From assembly GCF_025965585.1 (NCBI RefSeq), contig NZ_JAOPWR010000073.1, forward strand, positions 1 to 46,867: 46,867 bases of DNA, given 5' to 3'. A program made the position numbers and the translations under genes. The notes under the pieces were generated by a model. It had not been told where the DNA came from, did not search any database, and saw only the letters and a list, made by a program, of their open reading frames with translations. The DNA comes from Pseudonocardia sp. GTDB taxonomy: Bacteria > Actinomycetota > Actinomycetes > Mycobacteriales > Pseudonocardiaceae. Shown piece by piece: positions 42,395-46,867 of this stretch (its first letter is position 1; every line of letters starts with the position of its first letter).

Positions 42395-42931
42395 ATGGCC
42401 ACGGCGCCCGACCCCTACTCCTTCCTTCCCGACGTACCCGCCTTCGACGTCACGAGCGACGACATCTCCGACGGCGAACGCCTCGCCGACCCGCACGCGA
42501 GCGGCGCGTTCGGCGTGCCCGGCGGCGAGGACCGTTCCCCGCACCTCGCGTGGTCGGGGTTCCCCGAGGGCACGAAGAGCTTCGCCGTCACCGTGTACGA
42601 CCCCGACGCCCCCACGGCCAGCGGCTTCTGGCACTGGGCGGTGTTCAACATCCCCGCCTCGGTCACCGAGCTGCCCGCAGGGGCCGGCGACGAGAAGGGC
42701 TCCGGCCTGCCCGAGGGCGCCGTCCAGCTCAGGAACGACGGCGGCGGGGTCGGCTACATCGGCGCGGCCCCGCCCGAGGGCCACGGCCCGCACCGCTACT
42801 TCACCGTGGTGCACGCCCTGGACGTCGACGCCCTGGAGGTCCCCGCGGAGGCGTCCCCGGCCTTCCTGGGCTTCAACATGTTCGGTCACACCCTCGCTCG
42901 CGCGACGGTGACGCCGACATTCGAGCAGTAG
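42395..42931 (+). CDS. YbhB/YbcL-type PEBP (Raf kinase inhibitor-like) protein
   Basis: 178 residues: phosphatidylethanolamine-binding fold with the ligand-pocket signatures [37 protein letters not shown] and [12 protein letters not shown]. No signal peptide, so cytoplasmic. Bacterial PEBP proteins bind anions or small metabolites and have no firmly established role. ATG 42395 with GAGAGG upstream. Single gene, ended by a strong convergent terminator. Confidence 0.93.
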   Translation: MATAPDPYSFLPDVPAFDVTSDDISDGERLADPHASGAFGVPGGEDRSPHLAWSGFPEGTKSFAVTVYDPDAPTASGFWHWAVFNIPASVTELPAGAGDEKGSGLPEGAVQLRNDGGGVGYIGAAPPEGHGPHRYFTVVHALDVDALEVPAEASPAFLGFNMFGHTLARATVTPTFEQ

Positions 42932-42945
42932 TCCCCGGAACGACT

Positions 42946-42981
42946 GGAGAGGCCCGGCGTGCACGTACGCCGGGCCTCTCC
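42946..42981. terminator. strong bidirectional terminator
   Basis: A 15-base perfect stem, arms 42946-42960 and 42967-42981, with a six-base GCACGT loop, between the convergent PEBP and DAHP synthase genes. No T-run. Confidence 0.85.
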
Positions 42982-42998
42982 CGTCGGAAGGGTGGAGC

Positions 42999-44393
<1,395 letters not shown>

Positions 44394-44452
44394 CTAAGAC
44401 TAGGCGGTCCGACGGGCGGGGGGCCGCTGGGTTCCGGGCGCCGGATGCACCC

Positions 44453-44944
44453 TCACCGGCGCGCGGCCATCGCCGCCTCGATCGCGTCCCACCGCTTGCG
44501 GTTGAGCCGGGCGTCGGCGAGGGCGTCGTGCGCGTCGGAGGTGGGCGGCGGCAGCAGCGGGCGGCCGGCGTCCTCCCACCGCTGGCGCAGCTCGCGCGTG
44601 AACCGCGGCAGGGCTCTCGGCAGGGCGGGCATCGCGCCCCACAGCTGGCAGAGCGCCACGTGGTCGTAGGCCGCGATCCAGGCCCACAGCTCGACCTCAC
44701 CGGGCGCGTCGGCGAGGAAGGCCAGCAGGTCGGCGCGTATCTGCTCACGCGAGCGCCACGCCTTGTCGGCGGGCGAGGGGAGCTTGGGGAGCACGTTGGC
44801 CCGCACCCAGGCACCGGCCTTGTCGGGGTCGAACTCCGTGGACACCGCGTAGAACTCGCGACCGTCCTCCCCGACCACACCGATCGAGACGAGGTCGATC
44901 GTCGTGCCGTCCTCGATGAACTCAGTATCGTAGAAATACCGCAC
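44453..44944 (-). CDS. DEDDh 3'-5' exoribonuclease (Rv2179c-like)
   Basis: 163 residues from GTG 44944, starting VRYFYDTEFIEDGTTIDLVSIG; the frame upstream of that is not conserved. Acidic residues in YDTEF (Exo I), AAYDHVALCQLWG (Exo II) and SDAHDALADARLN (Exo III with the His) define a DEDDh nuclease. The M. tuberculosis homologue acts on RNA 3' ends. 62 bases upstream of aroG on the same strand, the standard actinobacterial order, so likely co-transcribed. Confidence 0.93.
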   Translation of the reverse strand: MRYFYDTEFIEDGTTIDLVSIGVVGEDGREFYAVSTEFDPDKAGAWVRANVLPKLPSPADKAWRSREQIRADLLAFLADAPGEVELWAWIAAYDHVALCQLWGAMPALPRALPRFTRELRQRWEDAGRPLLPPPTSDAHDALADARLNRKRWDAIEAAMAARR

Positions 44945-44997
44945 ACCTGAGGCTAACCGGCCGCTCACCAGCGCTTGACAGCGCCGCACGTGCGATC

Positions 44998-45105
44998 TTG
45001 GAAGCCGCCACCACCGTGGCGATCCTGCCGCTGCGCGTGCTGTTCCTCGTGTTCCAGCGGCACGTCATCCGGTCGATCACGATCACCGGCTTCCGCTGGA
45101 GGTCA
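44998..45105 (+). pseudogene. C-terminal fragment of a sugar ABC-transporter permease
   Basis: A plus-strand frame from about 44998 reads EAATTVAILPLRVLFLVFQR then HVIRSITITGFRW. ILPL-x-VLF-VFQR...GIT-TGF- is the hallmark end of MalG/UgpE-type binding-protein-dependent permeases. Only the last about 35 residues are present, without start or upstream domains, and the normal stop after GFR is gone. It lies in the gap between the exonuclease and MFS genes: a relic of a lost transporter operon. Confidence 0.6.
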
Positions 45106-46326
45106 GCCGGCTGCGCGGTGCTCGCGGGTCGAGCGCGGCGTGGCGTACGGCGACCACCGCGGCACCCAGATCCCGAGCGCGACGGCGGCGAGCAGGCCCA
45201 CCGACCCGATGGCGACGATGCCCGCGGCCAGCGTCGAGAACAGGGCCACCACCGACACCACGACCGGCCCGGCGGCGTTGCCGGAGTCGCTGAACAGCCG
45301 CCAGACGGCCAGGAACTGCGTCCGGGCGTCGGCGGGGGCGGTGTCGGCGCCGAGCGTCATCATGATCCCGGAGCCGATGCCGTTGCCGAAGCTCATGATC
45401 ATCGCCACCACGGTCAGCGTGACCACGCCGTGCGTGAGCGGGATGGCCATCATCGCCCCGCCGAGGATCAGCATCGACGGCAACGCCACCGCGAGGCGCC
45501 CGTAGCGGTCCATGACCTTGCCCGCGGGGTAGAACAGCGCCATGTCGACGGCGCTGGCGATGCCGAAGACGAGGCTCGTCTGCCCCGGGCCGAGGCCCAG
45601 GTGGTCGCCCCAGAGCGGGAGCACCGTCTGCCGGGCGGCCCGCACGGCACCCACCGCGAGTACGGCCAGCCCCAGCGTCGCGAACAGCGCGCGGTAGCGC
45701 GAGAGCATCTCCCGCGGGCTGACCCCGCCCCGGACCGGCCGTGCCCCCGACGTCTCGACGTCGTGCACCACCAGCAGCAGCACGGCGGCGGACGTCGCCG
45801 CGACCATCGCCACGACGTAGGCCCCGCGCAGGCCCAGCAGGCCGATCGCCGCCGCGCCCACGAACGGCCCGAGGAACAGCCCGATCCGGTGCGAGCCGCC
45901 GAGCGTGGACATGGCCCGTGCCCGCAACGTCACCGGGGCGACCTCGGTGAGGTAGCTCTGCCGGGCCAGGTAGAACGTGGAGTTGGCGGCCCCGATCACG
46001 AGCAGCGCGGGCCCCAGCACCAGCAGCGACCCGGCCAGCAGGCATCCCAGCAGGCAGACGACCGCCACGCCCGCGGCCAGCACCATCGCGTGCCGGTCGC
46101 CGATGCGGTCGGCCAGCCGGGCCGCGGGCACGTCCCCCAGGATCTGGCCGACGCCCAGCAACGCCAGCATGAACCCGGCCGTGCCCGGGGACGCCCCGAG
46201 GTCCAGCGCCGTCAGGGCGATGACGGGCGCGATCGCGCCGTTGCCGATCTCGTAGACGAGCGCGGGCAGGAACACCGACGGGGCGATCGAACGGAGGGTG
46301 ATCGGGCCGTCGGTGTTACTGCGCAC
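45103..46326 (-). CDS. major facilitator superfamily transporter
   Basis: 407 residues, about twelve hydrophobic segments. Signature loop between helices 2 and 3: DVPAARLADRIGDRHAM; second-half counterpart YPAGKVMDRYGRLAV. The central loop is around residues 190-215 (VHDVETSGARPVRGGVS). Likely a proton-coupled exporter of small molecules in the cytoplasmic membrane; closest in style to drug/metabolite exporters, substrate unknown. Frame and length look complete (MRSNTDGPITLRSIAP start, GTG or ATG at 46326; ends before the permease fragment). No operon partner. Confidence 0.9.
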   Translation of the reverse strand: MRSNTDGPITLRSIAPSVFLPALVYEIGNGAIAPVIALTALDLGASPGTAGFMLALLGVGQILGDVPAARLADRIGDRHAMVLAAGVAVVCLLGCLLAGSLLVLGPALLVIGAANSTFYLARQSYLTEVAPVTLRARAMSTLGGSHRIGLFLGPFVGAAAIGLLGLRGAYVVAMVAATSAAVLLLVVHDVETSGARPVRGGVSPREMLSRYRALFATLGLAVLAVGAVRAARQTVLPLWGDHLGLGPGQTSLVFGIASAVDMALFYPAGKVMDRYGRLAVALPSMLILGGAMMAIPLTHGVVTLTVVAMIMSFGNGIGSGIMMTLGADTAPADARTQFLAVWRLFSDSGNAAGPVVVSVVALFSTLAAGIVAIGSVGLLAAVALGIWVPRWSPYATPRSTREHRAAG

Positions 46327-46436
46327 GACCTCGATCCTCGCAGGGCCGCCCCGGCCGCCCGACCGCAGGTGATCGTCCGCCGTGGACTGCCCGCCGTGCA
46401 GTGCCCGAGACGTTCTCGACGCGAGGTGGGGTCCGC

Positions 46437-46597
46437 CTGAGAAGACTGCGCCGCCTGTCCGTTGTGCTGTCCGCCGCCGCCGTGGTGGCGCTCGCAGCGT
46501 GCTCGCCCGCCCCTGCGGACGACGGGCCGTCGGCGGACGGGGCCACCACCGTCACGCGTTCCAGGCCCAGGACGCGGGGAACGCGGCGGCGCGCTAG
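46437..46597 (+). pseudogene. truncated lipoprotein gene (possibly DUF305-type)
   Basis: From CTG 46437 the frame gives LRRLRRLSVVLSAAAVVALA then ACSPAP, a clear type II signal peptide with lipobox, but without ATG, GTG or TTG at the expected start, although a GAGGTGGGG stretch precedes it. After about 40 codons the sense shifts frame (near 46553) into AFQAQDAGNAAAR-stop, which resembles the beginning of a DUF305 domain. Start loss, frameshift and early stop point to a decayed gene. The family guess is weak. Confidence 0.4.
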
Positions 46598-46867
46598 CCC
46601 GGGGGCGTCGGGCGGGTCGCCGTCGCGGCCCCGCGGGACTTCGGGGTCGCCTCGTCCCCGCCGTCGAGCAGCGGCAGGTCGTCCGACCGCGCCCTCGTCG
46701 CGGTGGGCCTTGACGTCGCGGTGGGCCTTGACGTCGTGGTCGCCGCCGCGGTGGGCGCCACCGAGACGGGCTTCGCCGCCGCCGACGTCGGGGCCGGCGG
46801 GAGCGGCAGGACCGGGGGCGGCGGCACGGCCGGGGCCTGCGTCCGACGCACCACGCTGGGGCGCGCC
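46594..46867 (-). CDS. C-terminal part of a Pro/Ala/Thr-rich protein (runs off the right edge)
   Basis: The minus-strand frame is open from the right edge to a stop at 46594. About 90 residues are visible: PAVPPPPVLPLPPAPTSAAA, then TSRPTATSRPTATRA and a charged end DDLPLLDGGDEATPKSRG. This looks like a disordered linker and tail of a larger protein, perhaps a secreted or membrane-anchored one. An 18-bp tandem repeat encodes the SRPTAT repeat. The start is outside the window and the family cannot be told. Confidence 0.5.
   Translation of the reverse strand, partial: ARPSVVRRTQAPAVPPPPVLPLPPAPTSAAAKPVSVAPTAAATTTSRPTATSRPTATRARSDDLPLLDGGDEATPKSRGAATATRPTPPG
46698..46733. repeat. 18-bp perfect tandem repeat, two units
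   Basis: TCGCGGTGGGCCTTGACG occupies 46698-46715 and 46716-46733, followed by a partial third unit. In frame on the minus strand it encodes the six-residue repeat of the partial Pro/Thr-rich protein. Confidence 0.9.

Overview
The window is about 47 kb of very GC-rich actinobacterial chromosome. Several things point to Pseudonocardiales, most likely a Pseudonocardia: the 16S rRNA 5' end, the glnA2 / TAP-like hydrolase / panB and aroG / DEDDh-exonuclease neighbourhoods shared with mycobacteria, TAnnnT -10 boxes directly before start codons, and a cobalt-type nitrile hydratase resembling the Pseudonocardia thermophila enzyme. The genus assignment rests on remembered family sequences, not on a search.

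Layout. 1-354 is the 5' end of a 16S rRNA gene on the minus strand, followed by its leader and upstream region and a decayed ORF (910-1507). 1.7-7.9 kb is core metabolism: glnA2, a TAP-like lipoprotein hydrolase, nadE and panB. From about 8 to 42 kb the region is mostly aromatic catabolism. It is interrupted by a short housekeeping pair at 25.9-27.2 kb (SCO5389-like protein and CooC-like ATPase). From 42.4 kb the window returns to core genes (PEBP protein, class II DAHP synthase, DEDDh exoribonuclease, an MFS transporter) and ends in pseudogene scraps and a partial CDS.

Catabolic logic. All enzymes of the 4-oxalocrotonate branch of catechol meta-cleavage are present but split over three transcription units. 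Two paralogous catechol 2,3-dioxygenases lie at 36.4-38.4 kb (-). The semialdehyde dehydrogenase, 4-hydroxy-2-oxovalerate aldolase and acylating acetaldehyde dehydrogenase lie at 19.0-22.3 kb (-). The hydratase, 4-oxalocrotonate decarboxylase, tautomerase and a Rieske ferredoxin lie at 40.1-42.3 kb (+). A GTTC-N9-GAAC-type palindrome occurs in promoter regions of these units and of the Rieske oxygenase, so one of the three IclR regulators may tie them together.

The most interesting section is 9.9-15.1 kb. Two genes encode a PEP-synthase-like enzyme split into an ATP-binding subunit and a phosphohistidine subunit, the architecture of phenylphosphate synthase and the alkylphenol kinase CreHI. 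They lie divergent from a Rieske ring-hydroxylating oxygenase, which is followed by a small zinc-ribbon protein and a HAD phosphatase. A second phosphatase, of the histidine phosphatase family, overlaps a catechol dioxygenase gene at 36.4 kb. Together these suggest, but do not prove, an aerobic phosphorylate-oxidise-dephosphorylate route for a phenolic compound.

Accessory catabolic genes include a nitrile hydratase, a ThDP decarboxylase with a PadR regulator, a fused indolepyruvate ferredoxin oxidoreductase, an amidohydrolase, SDRs and a glutathionyl-hydroquinone-reductase homologue.
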